Source: Cenococcum geophilum 1.58 (Eukaryota; Ascomycota; Dothideomycetes; Gloniales; Gloniaceae). From it: DNA of 64,000 nucleotides. Where the stretch lies: contig KV748264.1 of assembly GCA_001692895.1 (NCBI GenBank), positions 310,001-374,000 of the forward strand, given 5' to 3'. The translations under genes were made by a program, and so were the position numbers. Positions 23,320 to 35,977 of this stretch are shown here, piece after piece. The notes beneath the pieces were generated by a model, which was given only the letters and a program-made list of their open reading frames with translations, did not search any database and had not been told where the DNA came from. How positions within the stretch are numbered: the stretch's first letter is position 1; the number at the start of each line of letters is the position of its first letter.

Positions 23320-25428
23320 GCCCGCGAAGCCCTACTGCACGCGTCCACGTCGCCGCGGGTGGAAACATCATCAGGAAACCGTTCCTCTTGATGGCCAAGT
23401 GCAGAGGCGATGGTAGAGAGCCGTCGCAGCGCGTGCAGCGCGCTGTCGTTGCGGCTCTGTGGAGTTGAGCCCGCGACGCGTACGAAGCATCGTACAAAGC
23501 ATCGCCCTCAACGACACCAGGAGCCTCACTGCCTCCGCTTGAGCTCCTGTTCTACCATCTAGGGAGGCCTATCAAGGGAAACTGGGATACGAAAACCACC
23601 CGATATACGACTACCTAGCTCGTAGCTAGGCCCGAAACTGGCCTTATTCAGCCAGTCAACGTGGACGCGACCTAGTCATACAACAGGACACCCTTGGGCT
23701 TGCACTAGCTCTAAGACCGTAAATGGAACGCGGCGAGGGCGTAGGGAACCCCTACTTATAAGAACTTGTTAAGGTTAACGCGTCGCAGAATCATACGAAA
23801 CTTGTTAAGGCCCCAAGGCCACCGCAAAGAACTTATTAAGGCCCTGCCTAGAGAACTTATTAAGGCCCCTCTACGAGGGCCTATCTGGTATCCGGTACAC
23901 CCAGGTGACTCAAAAGAGGGTCTTAATAGGCGTGGTGCGCGCGACCTGGACGACAGATACAACAGCGACGCGACGGCGACCAGACAGCTCAACGAGGTGG
24001 AAACATGGGCAAAGCTCTAGGCAGCGGAAACACAGGCCAGCTTCGACGGCCCCATGGCGACCAGGTGACTCACAGGAGGGTCTTAATAGGCGTGGTGCAC
24101 GCAACCTGCGCATATACATATGGGGGAGGCTCTAAGGAAACACAGGCCAGTCGTACGAGGACTCGACAGTTAGAGACACAGGCTAGCTTATAAAAAGGGG
24201 GGACACAAGCTTGGTTAGTAGGAGAGGGGGGAGCAGGCTGCCTGGCACGGGTCCTGGTCCATAGCCCCCTCCTGCAAGACACGGTCGGCCTATCATAAGG
24301 AGACTCTTACAGGCATCGCGAAACGGGAACTGGTGGTGTATAGGGTGTTGCGCCCCTATATTACTACTGGCCTCCCGCGGGGCGAAGTGCGTAGTTAGCC
24401 ACTACTAGCTCCAGGGACCTCACCCCTTAGCTGGGCTCTGACCCCTAGTGCACCTAGTATACAGGCAGGATCACGTCCTGGCCGGAGAAGACTACTACGT
24501 GGCTCGAGAGAACGGATGCGCGTGTCGGTACATCAACAGACGGAACCGTTCGTTTCTAGGGCGGTATACCAGTGAGATGTGCTTAAGGAGCAAACAGGAG
24601 TTACTCAGGCAGGAAGGTTTTGGCTAGGCCTAACTATAGAAAGTGCACCTAAGTCTACATTGCAGGATGTAGCCACGACGCCCTTGTAGGACTACGCCAG
24701 TAGGCGCGTAAGACGGGAGTTGCGACCCCTACAAATGGCAGCTTATGCCCGCGCCGGCGGAAACAATGAAAAGAGGCGTAAAACTAGAGGCTATAGAAGG
24801 CTCCCAAGCCGTGCAAAAGCGTACCAACTCTAGGAGGAAACTCTTATACAGACTGCTGGGGGGCGGACTAGTACTTGGGCTAACCCCATTATAAGATATC
24901 TGTAAGAACTGGTGAGAATCCCCGTACAATTGGTGGTGGCAACCAACTGCTTATAGATTGGGACTAAAGCACTAGAAAACTGGGGTAGAGGCCTAAATAA
25001 GTAGGCATATTAAACTCTACTGTATTACTAGCTAATATATAACTACCTGCTACTTTCAAGCTAGTAAGCTATATTGTTTCTCTTATTCTTATGTGCAAAA
25101 CTACAGAAAAAAAATCTATCTTTTAGAGCGCTTTTTCTACTCTAGAAACGGCAGAATACGGCAGAAATAGATAAAAGAGCCAGGATTTCTTTAGTGCGAT
25201 TTTGGTATAAACTAGACAGTAGTGAGCAAAATACCAGGACAAGACACCAATTCGCTAGGAGCTCCCCCTAGTATTTAAAACGGGCCAGAGTGTCCACTTA
25301 GCTACTAGTACATGTTAAGCTGCCTAGAAAGGATTCATGTATATAGAACTATAGCGCCATAGCTTAGAGGCTGCATGCGCAGTATTATACGTAGTATAAT
25401 ACAATCGGATATAAAAATATAAAAAAAA
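23320..25428 (+). mobile_element. 2.1-kb A-tailed non-coding retroposon
   Basis: An insertion bounded by an exact 12-bp duplication (23308-23319 and 25429-25440) and ending in an A-rich tail (ATATAAAAATATAAAAAAAA). These are the marks of LINE-mediated retroposition. The first 20 kb of neighbouring transposons are RIP-mutated but this piece is not: it is GC-richer and keeps CpA. No ORF of real length or reverse transcriptase is seen. The first 200 bp, read on the minus strand, has weak ankyrin-like text (SPLHLAIKRNG), which I do not trust. Internal repetition occurs at 23760-23880 (four copies of AACTTRTTAAGG) and at 23910/24066 (a duplicated GTGACTCA...GGTCTTAATAGGCGTGGTG region). It could be a retrotransposed long non-coding RNA, a chimeric transcript or a SINE-like family. 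Confidence 0.75.
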
Positions 25429-25926
25429 GAGCATTTACTAACTAAATGTCTTTTTAGTATCTTATTGCGACTTAAGAGCGCCCACGCCAAATTAAAGCGC
25501 TTCCTTTAAGTCTCTATCAGTAATCTATTTAATATTATATTAAATATTAAGAATCTTATTAAGAACGATATAAATAAGCATATAGAGACTTTAGCGCGCC
25601 ACTAAGATCGCCTACTGCATGACGTTCGCGAACTGGAGTTTGATAATATTTTATATAAAGTAATGCCTTAGGGTCTCCGTTATCTTAAAGACTAATTAAC
25701 TTTGGTAAAGTTATTTAAATATTAGCCAATCTGTAGCGGCGTATAGACTAGTATATGGCCTTTCTTACTGCTATACTTTTTATAGGCAGCTGCATTAAAG
25801 CTTTACTTTAATACTAAAAATATAGCTTATTGAAATTGATATACACTAGTGGTTCAATCGCCCTTTATTAGATCCTCTTACCGGCCTACTTATTAATTTT
25901 TTGCTTTTTATATAAGAGCCTCTAAC
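25429..25926 (+). pseudogene. MULE transposase, C-terminal part
   Basis: The reading continues here after the retroposon with EHLLTKCLFSILLRLKSAHAK and a helical tail (NLIKNDINKHIETLARH, LEFDNILYKVMPxGLRYL). This corresponds to the C-terminal helical region that follows the MULE DDE core. It ends at the hAT insertion (25927), whose 8-bp duplication starts at 25919. The remaining 3' part of the MULE lies after 34693. Confidence 0.65.
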
Positions 25927-26289
25927 CAGGGATGTATATAATAATTCTATTAGTTATATAAGTTATAATTACTATATAATCTAATTAATTATAATTAAAA
26001 TCAAACTTCTAATTATAATTATATGTTTATAATTAATATAATTACCTGTAGTAAAAACAGGTAGGAATAGAATATAGTAATAAAACTTTGGTGTTAAGAA
26101 AGTTGTCTATTTTCTAACTATATAGTTGGCATTAACTAAAAAGCACTAAGCCTGCTGTTTTATATATAAAAAACGTCTGTATGAGCTTTTAGGAAAAGTT
26201 TATATATACGCGTCGACGCGTATCTCATTTAAAGCCCCTTCTTAATTATTACCTACTGACTATATCTTCCTTACGACGTATACCTGCGC

Positions 26290-28682
26290 AAGCCTCCACC
26301 CAAAAGCGATTATAAGAAGAAGAAACCGACACTATTTCCCTTTTTAGCGATTATGATTCGCGTAAATTTAATAATGTAATACTTGCCTACGAGGATCCTT
26401 ACTACTAAATTAACACACCTAAAGCTAAAAGGAAGAAGTTACGGGAAGATAAGGAGTTTTGGTCTTATGTCTTATTAAAGCCTCTACTTAGTAAACCTAA
26501 CTGGGGTTATTTTAATTAAGAGATCTTTTACTGTAAGCGGTGCTTAAAGGACAATACCAGCGCTACTACTTTCTAGTATTACCTAAAAACTAAATACGGA
26601 ATCCACTATATAACAAAGAAGGTTAAAGCTAATGTTAATACTAAAGCTATATTAGCTGCCTTATTTGCAAAATAATAGCAACTAAATAATACTAGAAAGG
26701 GTCTAAAAGTGATAAAAATCCTTAAGGAAGCTGTGAATGAGAAGGACTTCCTAAATTCTCTTTATTACTTTATTGTTACTTATAACCTTCCTTATTTAAT
26801 TATTAAATAGCCTAAGTTTTAGGCCTTTTTATATATCTACAATTATACACTAGTTGGTAAAGATAGCTTACTTATAAAGTCACGATATTTTATGCCTTTA
26901 CTATTTGGTAAAACGTTTATGGTTTATAAAGATTTTGTTAAAAAGAAGCTCTTTACAGCTTTTTTAAAGCTTTATTTTATAATTAACTGCTAGATAGTGT
27001 TAAATAAGATAGCTTTTTAAGCAGTAATAGTTTACTTTGTTAATGAAGCTGGGTAACTCTTAAAGGCAATACTTGCTTTGCAAGAGTATAAGGAAAGTTA
27101 TAATAGTAAGTAATAGGTAGAGGTACTTATTAAGGTGCTTAAGGAGTATAAGATTGATGTGAAGTAGATTAGCTATATTACTAGTAAATTTCTATTCTCT
27201 ATTTCTGTTACTATTAAGCTCCTTACTAACTATATTAAATATAGGTAATAACTACGGTAGTAATAATAAGCTCTGTTAAATTCTATAAAAGTGCTTCCCT
27301 TTTTAGATTGCCGTTTACTACTAAATTCGCTATATTGGCTATGTTATTAATTTTATAGTATAAGCCTTCCTTTTTATTAAAGATAAAGAGGCTATAAAGC
27401 TCGCAGTATAAGCTATAGAGGAACTTTAGGCTAAAGAGTAGAGGCTTTATATTAAGTTAGAATATAAATATAATTAAAATGAAGCTATATAGGCTGAGTG
27501 GCGAAAGATAGGAGCCTTAGGCAAGATCTATAATATAGCCGTTTGGCTTAGAGCTTCGCTAGAATGATATTAAGCCTTCCTAAAGCTTGCTTATAAAATA
27601 ATATCGCGCGATAATAATATAAGGTAGAACTTGTGGCTTACTATGCTAAAGTCAGCAATAGAGCTTAAGAGCTTAATTTAAGTCTTTATTAATAAGAACT
27701 TTAGTAATCTATATAAGAATAAACTTAGTTATAATGAGTGGGACACTATTCGCGAAATGATTGCAATCTTAAAGCCTTTTAAAGACGCTATAAAGTCTAT
27801 AAAAGGCGATTAAACTATATTTAATAAGGTTTTATAGAGTATAGATTTCCTTATAGATTATATTAAAAGTAAGTAGGAAGAGTACGCCTTTAATTAGAAT
27901 CTCTTAGTGTCTCTTCTTACTATATGGCTTGTTTTTAATAAGTACTACAGCTTAATAGATTAGACTCCTGCATACGCTATTACCTTACTCTTTAATTTAA
28001 TATTTTAAAAATAGTATCTAAATAATTATTAGAGGCCACTAGAACTTTATAATAAAGGTATAATTAACTAAGTAATTAAATTTATATAAAAGCTTTGGCA
28101 GAAGGAATATAAGTATAGGTTAGTTAATAGTGATAAGAGTTAGCTAGTTAATTTTAATTTTATTACAAACACCTATCTCTAATAGAAGTATTTAGATTAA
28201 CTTAAATAAACCTCTAAAGAAGATAAATTTAAATGGTTTATTGCTGTAAATACACCTCTTTTTAATATTATTTATTTTAACTCTATAGTAGGCAAAGCTT
28301 TTATAAGCAATTACTATATCCTCCCTTAGCTAGTGGCTTGAATTAACTTAATGTGCAAAGTACCCACACCTCTTATAAATGGCCATTGATATCCTATCTA
28401 TATTAGCTATATTAGCTAAAATAGAACGCGTCTTCTCTAATACTTAGCAAATAATATTATAAAAGCGATTAAAGCTTAAAGCAATAGTAGTAAAGTAATC
28501 TGAGTGTTTAAAAAGCTGGCTTTAATAGATTGTTAAGTTGGGAGGCTTTATAACTATAGATATAGCTATTAAAGCTATTAACCTTAAGGAATCTATTAAT
28601 AAAATAATAAGTAGTAATACGGGTAAGAATATAGTAAGTAATAAGGAAGCAAATAAGGCAGTAGGTAAATTAGAGAATTAAG
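26290..28682 (+). pseudogene. hAT transposase 1 relic
   Basis: An N-terminal C2H2/BED-type finger is partly visible at about 26.5-26.6 kb. The middle has VWLRASLE, then NIRQNLWLTMLKSAIELK, corresponding to the RWNSWY region of hAT transposases. The C-terminal dimerisation domain ends with AIDILSILAILAKIERVFSNT and KQSECLKSWL, the usual hATC block (SAxxERVFS). Many TAA/TAG codons interrupt it. The length of about 2.4 kb fits a complete hAT gene. Excision and insertion by this enzyme family create 8-bp duplications, as seen here. Confidence 0.85.
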
Positions 28683-28783
28683 TAGTAAGTATAATTTATA
28701 AAGCCTTTTTTAAACCAAGATCAATCTAATCCTAATTAGGAAATTAGTGTATAATTAATATAATTAATATAATTAATTGGAAT

Positions 28784-28963
28784 TGTTAGGAATAGGGCAA
28801 ATTGCCACCATATAAGGCAAATTGCCGTCACGTATCGCCGCGGCGCTAGCGTGGCGAGGAGCCTTAGGCTCTTCGCCCTTCCTAATAAAAGAAAAATATA
28901 TAATAACAATCATCATACTATCTACGAACCATAGCTACGTGATATCCCCTTGTAAGTCCAACA
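28784..28963 (+). repeat. Copia 5' LTR
   Basis: 180 bp, TG...CA, with the shared core CGCCGCGGCGCTAGCGTGG. Compared with the 3' LTR it carries nearly all of the A/T variants, so it has taken more RIP. Confidence 0.9.
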
Positions 28964-31900
28964 CTAATTAATAGTTAACTTCACAGTTATGCTATAGAAC
29001 AGCTAGGTATTCACTAAGAAGAGACGAGCCACTATACCAGTGCTACTCGTGCTAAGGGAAGCTATCTTTTAAGGTTAGAACTGGTCCTAAACCTTAAATA
29101 GAACTCTTCTATAAATCTAAGGATCTAAAGGCTAGAACTAGTCCTAAGCCTTCCCTAGATTATAAATTCTTACGTCTATTATATAGAACAACACGCTTTA
29201 TAAGTCTTTGCAATTTAAGGCCAAAACTAGTCCTAAGCCCTATAATTACAAATATATATCATAAACGCGTACTAAACGATAATCCCTACACTACCAATAT
29301 TCCCTTCCTCCGAAGACATAACTATGGCTACTCTAAATAACTAGAGAGACTCCTTACTACTAGGGGTAGCTATATACGCGAAACTTATTAATAAAGATTA
29401 GGACGTATTTACCTTTAATATAATAACCTATACTATAAAACAAGTTAACGGCTTTCTCCTACACCATATTCTATTCTACTAAGATAGCTATTACACCGAT
29501 TTATAGTTATAGAAATACTTTAGGGAGGATTTTATAGGATAGACCGCCGATACCTAGGCACTTAGTAATATTAATATTATTTAGGATTTTTAAGACTCCC
29601 TCTAAAGGAATAGGGTGTACGTTACTAAGGACGGTAACCCAATTGCCAGTAATATTTACGCCGTTCTTACTAGTATAGAAGAACTAGTATAGACAAAAGC
29701 TAAGATTATACATTAACTACAAAAACCTAAAACCAACCTATATTCTTTAAAAGGCAACTTTAATTTAGAACGAAACCCCCAAAACACTACTCTCCTATAC
29801 CTAGAGGTGCTCTTCCTCTACCTCTACTACCTCTAACTCCTCTATCCCAGCCAACCAATAAGCCTTTATCTTAAGAAGTCATAAATCTAATAAAGGTATA
29901 TTTAGACGAAGAGAAGAAGTTTAAAGGAGAATTATACAATATGCTTAGAGCAAAACTATAGGTCTTTTATAACTGCTGTAACAAGGTTAGAATTTAACGC
30001 CACTAGTTCCATTATGCTTTCTCTATTATATTAAAGGGACGGGCAGCAATATTCTATTACAACTATATTATAGGTAAAAACTATAGCTTTAATATAATGC
30101 TTTAGCTTACTAGAGCCCACTTTAAAACCAATAAAAACCGCTAACTCTATATATCTAAATAGCGGGAGACTATATTCCAGAGAGTTATCACTTCTAACCC
30201 AATAATAACTCACCTAGAGTGTCTTTAACTACTCTTTAATAAACTCTAGAAAATCTAATATAGTTTTACTAAAACCTACCAAAATAAGAATAGTCTAAGG
30301 GACTAGGTTATCTTAGTATGCTATAGCATTCCTAAGTGCAACTTGGCGCTATATAAACCTATAGATATATTTAAAGAAGTATATACCAAACTACGCTTCG
30401 CTATAAGCACTATAATACAAATATAAGAACCCCAACAATTCTATACCAAAAACCCTATTTAAACCAGGATTCTAAACCAATATAATTATAACTAAACTAA
30501 TTAAACATATAGTGGCCGGAGTAGGGGATACAGCAGAGGGTATAATTAACGTTAACTATAAAGCAATTATGGAGGTCCTTATAGAGGTTCATTTTAGAAC
30601 AACTATTAGAAGAAGTGCTACGTTTATAAGAAGCTAAATTGCTAGTTAAATAGACACTCTCTTAATAAGCAAAAGGAGGTATATAATAAGTTCCGATAAA
30701 GTATAAGAAACGTTAAAAATTATAAGGTCACTACGGCCTACTTCTAAAGCTTTCTGGTCTAATATAAAGGTATAGAAGACCTTAAGGATAAGGTTAATAA
30801 GGCCAAATAGCTCCTTATAGATATAAACATTAAGAACTACTCTCCTAACCAATACTTTACTAAATATAGTAAGGTAAATAGCATACAAACTATTGCTATC
30901 CTTAATAACCAATCTACGTTCTATTCTGTTATAAAGTTAAATATCTTTAATAAGCCAAAGAAAAGTTCCGCGTTTTCCTTTAACAATAGATACTCGGCGA
31001 ACGTCTTCTATGGTATTATACCAGATACTAAAGCCGCAGGAGTATCCATAGTAGGAGAACCTTAAGTTTAAGCTCTTTAGCAGCTTAATAGCTCTATTTA
31101 AATTAACTAATTAATAGTAGGCTAATATACAATTCGCTTTAGTAAGGGTATTATAATTTCTCTCGGCATAATTAAGGTCCAAACCCCATTAGGATATATT
31201 ACCTTCCACATTATTCCTATAAACACCCCGTTCCTATTCTATATCTAAGATATAAATAAATTAGGCGTTAAGCTTAATAACCTTAAAAATATACTTATTT
31301 AGGGAGATAATCGGGTGCCCGTTATACGCAAGTAGGGTTACCCTTAGTTGCTCCTCTAATAACCAGAAAGGAGCGTTACTTAGAGTTACTTAACTAAGTC
31401 AGAGCTACATTAACTATACCGTCATTTTAGCCACCTATCCGTTCACCAACTACTTAGGGTTTTTTAATAAGTAGGTTATAAAGTTAAGGTTAAGGCAATT
31501 AAGCATCTTATAAAGTACTACTATTACTGCTAAATAAACCAAAAGTCCCCTAGCCAATTTAAGTTCACCCTTAAAAATAACTACAACTTTAACTTCTATA
31601 TCATTATTAATATTATATATCTTAACGGCAAGCCAGTCCTCTAAGCTATTAACTTATTAACCTCCTTTTAAGCCACACGTTTTTTAAGGGATATATTAGC
31701 TAAAAATATATAAGATACCCTTTAGTTATACTAGATCGATATCTACCTAGGACCCCCTAATTAAATTATTTATAATATAGGAAAGAACTTCTTATCTACA
31801 GAGTTTCAATAATAGGTAAAAGTAATGGCAATTAAGGTTAAGGAAGTCCCTATTAAGGCATATAACAGTATTAAAAAAGCGGAGTAATACTATACGCCAT

Positions 31901-34429
31901 TACGCCGAGTATATAAGATTATTTCTTTAGAACTAGAGGACACTAGCGAAGAAATTATCTTATAGATAGCTATTAAGGCCGTTAACAATTCCGCTGGCCT
32001 AAATAGGCTTATACCCACATTACTAGTCTTTAGCGCCTACCCTTAAATAACTAACAATTCTCCACTATCTCCCTTTATTATATAATAAGCTAAGGCTATT
32101 TACAAAGCAATAAAGGAGGTATAACGTCTATACGCTACGCGCCAGGTTAATAACGCACTAGAAATAAGAAATGGCCTAAATACCTTAACTACGCTTAATC
32201 TGCCACTCCAATCTAAAGTATAGGTATAGCGTAAAAAGGGAGGATAGTTAGGCCCATATAAACTTATTACAATTAATAGTTAAACTTATACTCTTTAGAT
32301 GCCCTATAGACCTACTTAATTCCATTCAATCGTTATTAGGCCCTATTATAAAGATAATAGTTCCGAGCCTTTATAGGATACCCCAGAAGATACCCTAAAA
32401 GATGCCCTAAAGGAGAACCACAATTAACGTACCCTAGAAGGCGACTGTAATCCTAATATAATTATAGTAGACGTGCCGCAACCACGACGCGGTAGAGGTC
32501 GCCCGAAGGGATTATAAAATCGCTAACATCTTATTAATTTCAAAGAGCAATTCGTTACTGCTATAGAGAGTAAAGTTAAGTTATTAATGGCCTTTATAAT
32601 AGCTAAAGAGAAGGCTAACTTTAAGCTCACAAAACAGCTCTAAAAAGAAGGTCGTATTATAACTCTAGGAGCTCCTTTCTAAGCATCTAATAAGTAGGAA
32701 ATCAACAGTCTTATTACAAAAGGAGTCTTTAAATTCAAGAAGTATAACCCTACTAAGTTCAATAAAATTCGCATCTTTAAGTCAAGAATGGTTAATAAGA
32801 TTAAGGGTAAGGCTACTAACGCCCTATTTAAGAAATCAAGGCTTATTATCCAAGGCTACAACGATAACAGTAAGGAGACAATCCTTACGTAATCCCCTAT
32901 AATTTAACAAGCTAGTTAGCGAGTCATTATTATACTAGCTCCCTCCTTAATAAAGAACGGAATAGCAGTTTATTTGCGAGATATTACTTAGGCCTACACC
33001 CAATTAAAGACACGCCTTTAGCGCTTAATACTAGCATATCTTCCGGAGCAAATTCGCCACTAATATCCCAAAGATACGATTATGGTTATACTTAAGCCAC
33101 TATATAGAATTACAGAGGTAGGAACTCATTAGTAGGCTACCTACAGTAAGCACTATAAAGAGAAGCTTCTAATAACTACCTCTATATTCAATCCCTACTT
33201 CCTTATTACAACTATAAAAACTCTATTTAGAATTATCGGCATATAAACTAATAATATAATTATCTTAGGAGACAATTAATTCTTAGCTCTTAAGGAAGAT
33301 AAGCTAGTAAAGGTAAATCTTATAGTAAAGCCAAAAAAAAGACTTAATATAATAACGCTATTGCTCTTTAATGGATATATCCTTTCCCTAAACAAGGACT
33401 CTATTGCTTTACGCTAGAAAGGTTAAGGTAAGAAGATCAACGTTATTAATATTAATTCCCTAAAGCAAGGATATATGGAGCAACGCGCTTGCGGAGCTTA
33501 TATTGCTTCTATCTATCAGCCTAAGGCTTCCTTTAATCTCTTTATTACTACTTAACACCAGGAACCAACTAAGGAGAATATCCTTACCCTAAATAAGCGC
33601 CTTTTTTAGTAAATAACCCATCTTAATTAGGGACTACTCTATATATCTATTGATCTTCCCACCGCTAAGCTCTTTATATTTGTTAACGGGTTATTTATAA
33701 ATAATAAAGATTTTAGCTCCTAGCTAGAATATAAGATTATTATCACAAATAAATCTACCGGAGAGAATGACTTTACAATCTACGGTAATCTTATCTATTA
33801 GAGCTTAACTAAGAGCAAGCGCGTTACTCAAAGCGTTCTAGTATTAGAGATATATAGAATAGTTAGCGGAGTTAACATAGCAATTACAATTGGAACTACC
33901 CTTAAGATAATTACAGATCGGCTTAAACTTCCCGCTATTCCTACGATCGTATACACTAACTTATATTCCCTTTATAAGTATTTAGTCAAGCTTAGTACTA
34001 TAAAGGAGAAGCGTCTTATAATCAATATTATAGCCCTTTAGTAATCCTACGAGCGTTAAGAACTTTTTAAAATTTAATAGATTAATAGCCAAGATAACCC
34101 AGTAGATGCAATAACAAAGGCAAACCCAAATAAGGCACTAAAGACGTTCGTTAACACAAATACTCTACATATACAAGTTAAAGGTTAAGTTAAAAGGGAG
34201 TAGAAGGATTCTACAGACCCTAATTCTAAACAGCCAATTAGGATTTTCCATCCCCAGGATAGAAAATCGCTATTCGCTCGCTTACGACTAGCGCCTTAGC
34301 GGCCCACTCGTCTTCGCGTTAACCCCTAACGCCCTTCTTCTTCTTCTTCCTTCCCTTAGCTTTATACCTTTATATAGTAGTAATCTATAAGTGTCTATAG
34401 ATGGCAACTACAAAAAGAAGAGTTGCCAG

Positions 34430-34609
34430 TGTTGGGAATAGGGCAAATTGCCGCCATGTGAGGCAAATTGCCGTCACGTGTCGCCGCGGCGCTAGCGTGG
34501 CGAGGAGCCTTAGGCTCTTCGCCCTTCCTAATAGAAGAAAAATATACAATAACAATCATCATACTATCTACGAACCGTAGCTACGTGATATCCCCTTGTG
34601 AGTCCAACA
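34430..34609 (+). repeat. Copia 3' LTR
   Basis: 180 bp, preceded by a purine-rich stretch (ACAAAAAGAAGAG) suited to a polypurine tract. It is followed at once by the GGAAT duplication and the rest of the hAT. Confidence 0.9.
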
Positions 34610-34693
34610 GGAATTAAATGCGGTAATTTTATAAGAATTAAAATCTATGGCCTAATTATAATTACACTAATTATATATATCCCTACCTCTAAC

Positions 34694-35204
34694 TGTTAAG
34701 CATCGCCGCGGCCGCCTAGTAGGCTCTTGCATTAATACATTAGCTTATCGCGAGCTATCTGCATTTGAGCTAAATACTAGATATACTACACGTAGTCATA
34801 GGCGTGGGCGTGGGCGTAGGCGTAGTTGTACTCGCGGAGGCAGCTTATAGATATTAAGCAAAGGTAGTAGTACTTAAATTAGGTTAAGCTAGGCTTTATA
34901 AGCTACTGTGCAATCTAATCAATTAACTTAGAAGTAAGTATGTAGTAGTATAGGTGGTGAGTATGGTAGTAAGTATGGTAGTAGAAATTAAGATGCTACT
35001 ACGAGTGTATTGCTAAGTGTTGGTGGTAATATTTAACAGGCTTATAGAAGTCGGGGGGCTTTGCCCTTTTAATAGGACTATGCTAAGGGGTCCTTTAGTG
35101 TATTTCGACTTTGATTTAAACTCTATTACTTATATAATAATTAAAATTAAGACTTAATTGAGGTGGTGTAGTTATAAAAGTTACATTTTAAAAGTTTGAT
35201 TTTT
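34694..35204 (+). other. MULE 3' segment after the hAT
   Basis: This is MULE sequence between the hAT duplication and the right TIR. It contains a short run of GGCGTG units at about 34801-34825 and no confident coding reading; it may include the end of the transposase gene and a 3' untranslated region. Confidence 0.5.
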
Positions 35205-35347
35205 ATAATGTAAATGCATACGAGCTAAATATATGTAAGTTTTAACTAGATATAGCAAGAGCTAAGCTAAATTAAGGGGGGTATACGAATATTAATTGGG
35301 GGGTATGTGAATATCAATTAGGGGGTATCGATTTATTATTGTCTTTT
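35205..35347 (-). repeat. MULE right terminal inverted repeat
   Basis: Reverse complement matches the left TIR. It holds two tandem copies of the roughly 25-bp CCCCC-AATTGATATTC unit against one on the left, suggesting slippage or an expanded transposase-binding array at this end. Confidence 0.75.
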
Positions 35348-35977
35348 AATATATATCCCTAACTTTGCCTAGGTGCCTACCTCTACTCCGTACGCCTCCA
35401 CGCCTATATGCCAGTAATGTTGCCTTTAGAGCTCTAGAGCTTTAGAGCTTTATACCTCTACGCCTTTACGCGCCTGCACGCCGTCCAGATCTATTACATA
35501 TTGGGGGGGGGGCGCTTTGGCACGGTTACGACCTGGAGTAATACGAGGTTAGGGCCACCCCTGCTGATAATCTACCTGAATTCCGCACGAGGTCGCGCAG
35601 CGACTGCCCTTAAGTACTTTTGTACGCGATTTTGGGCGAAAAGGTATATAATTTAAGTTCGATTGGTACTTCTAGATGGTCGCGTAATGTTGTTTTAAAT
35701 TTACAACACCTAAACGCGTTCTACTTCTATATTAAGGCGGTAATGCAGTCCTATATTGAGATGTCTTGGTTACTAGAGTATAGTCCTACATTAAGGCGTT
35801 TTAGTTACTGTAGTAGTCCTATATTGAGGTGTCTTGGTCACTATAGTAGTCCTATATTAAGGCGTCTTAGTTACTGTAGTAGTTTTATAGTAAAATAGTA
35901 TTATATATATATATACTGCTTAATATAGAGCCTTTCCCTCCCTTTACCCCCCCCTCTCTTCTTTTACTTCCCCCGCC
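35348..35977. other. Repeat-bearing spacer between MULE and Crypton
   Basis: At 35376-35480 lie short CCTCYACGCC and AGAGCTYTAGAGCT units like those at 43.15-43.43 kb. A run of ten G follows near 35503. At about 35745-35890, units of about 33-36 bp containing GTAGTCCTATATTRAGGCGT are repeated four times; this explains the 92-codon open frame there, which I do not take as a gene. A pyrimidine-rich stretch (35930-35975) precedes the Crypton end. Confidence 0.6.
35745..35890. repeat. Minisatellite, about 35-bp unit, four copies
   Basis: Repeated TAGTCCTATATTAAGGCGT followed by TTAGTTACTGTAG-type sequence. Copies differ mostly by G/A changes. Confidence 0.7.

Larger units (their letters stand above)
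28784..34609 (+). mobile_element. Ty1/Copia LTR retrotransposon (fossil)
   Basis: Two 180-bp LTRs (28784-28963 and 34430-34609) begin TGTT and end CCAACA. They are flanked by an exact 5-bp duplication GGAAT (28779-28783, 34610-34614). The 5.5-kb interior has, in plus orientation, gag with a zinc-knuckle-like region, protease, integrase, reverse transcriptase and RNase H in the Copia order. It is thoroughly broken, with dozens of RIP-type breaks in all domains. The LTRs differ at about nine sites, all transitions, so sequence distance would overstate its age. It inserted after the hAT it sits in. Confidence 0.9.
25927..34685 (+). mobile_element. hAT transposon 1, interrupted by a Copia element
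   Basis: Begins CAGGGATGTATATAAT and ends with the inverted form ATATATATCCCTA. It is flanked by an exact 8-bp duplication, CCTCTAAC (25919-25926 and 34686-34693), the hAT hallmark. It carries a hAT transposase in the same orientation. A Copia element sits in its 3' part; without that the hAT is about 2.93 kb. RIP is heavy throughout. Confidence 0.9.
21868..35347 (+). mobile_element. MULE (Mutator-like) DNA transposon carrying nested insertions
   Basis: Long terminal inverted repeats define the element: 21868 to about 22010 on the left and about 35205-35347 on the right. Both contain CCCCCTAATTGATATTC and, further in, TCTAGTTA and GCTCGTATGCAT. The right end carries an extra copy of the CCCCC-AATTGATATTC unit. 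Inside, a MULE transposase runs in two pieces. Subtracting a retroposon (23320-25428 with its 12-bp duplication) and a hAT (25927-34685 with its 8-bp duplication) leaves about 2.6 kb, a normal length for a compact MULE. I could not fix its own target duplication because both flanks are A/T runs. The right TIR shows many more G-to-A changes than the left. Confidence 0.85.

Noticed and set aside
23288-23497. Ankyrin-repeat gene fragment on the minus strand
   Set aside because: Only one short LHLAIKRNG-like match, and the frame crosses the retroposon junction; too weak.
23320-25428. Group I intron, rRNA or LTR leader as identity of the insertion
   Set aside because: No conserved intron core, rRNA motif or paired LTR was found; the 12-bp duplication and A tail favour retroposition.
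35620-35898. 92-codon ORF upstream of the Crypton
   Set aside because: Mostly the 35-bp minisatellite in translation.
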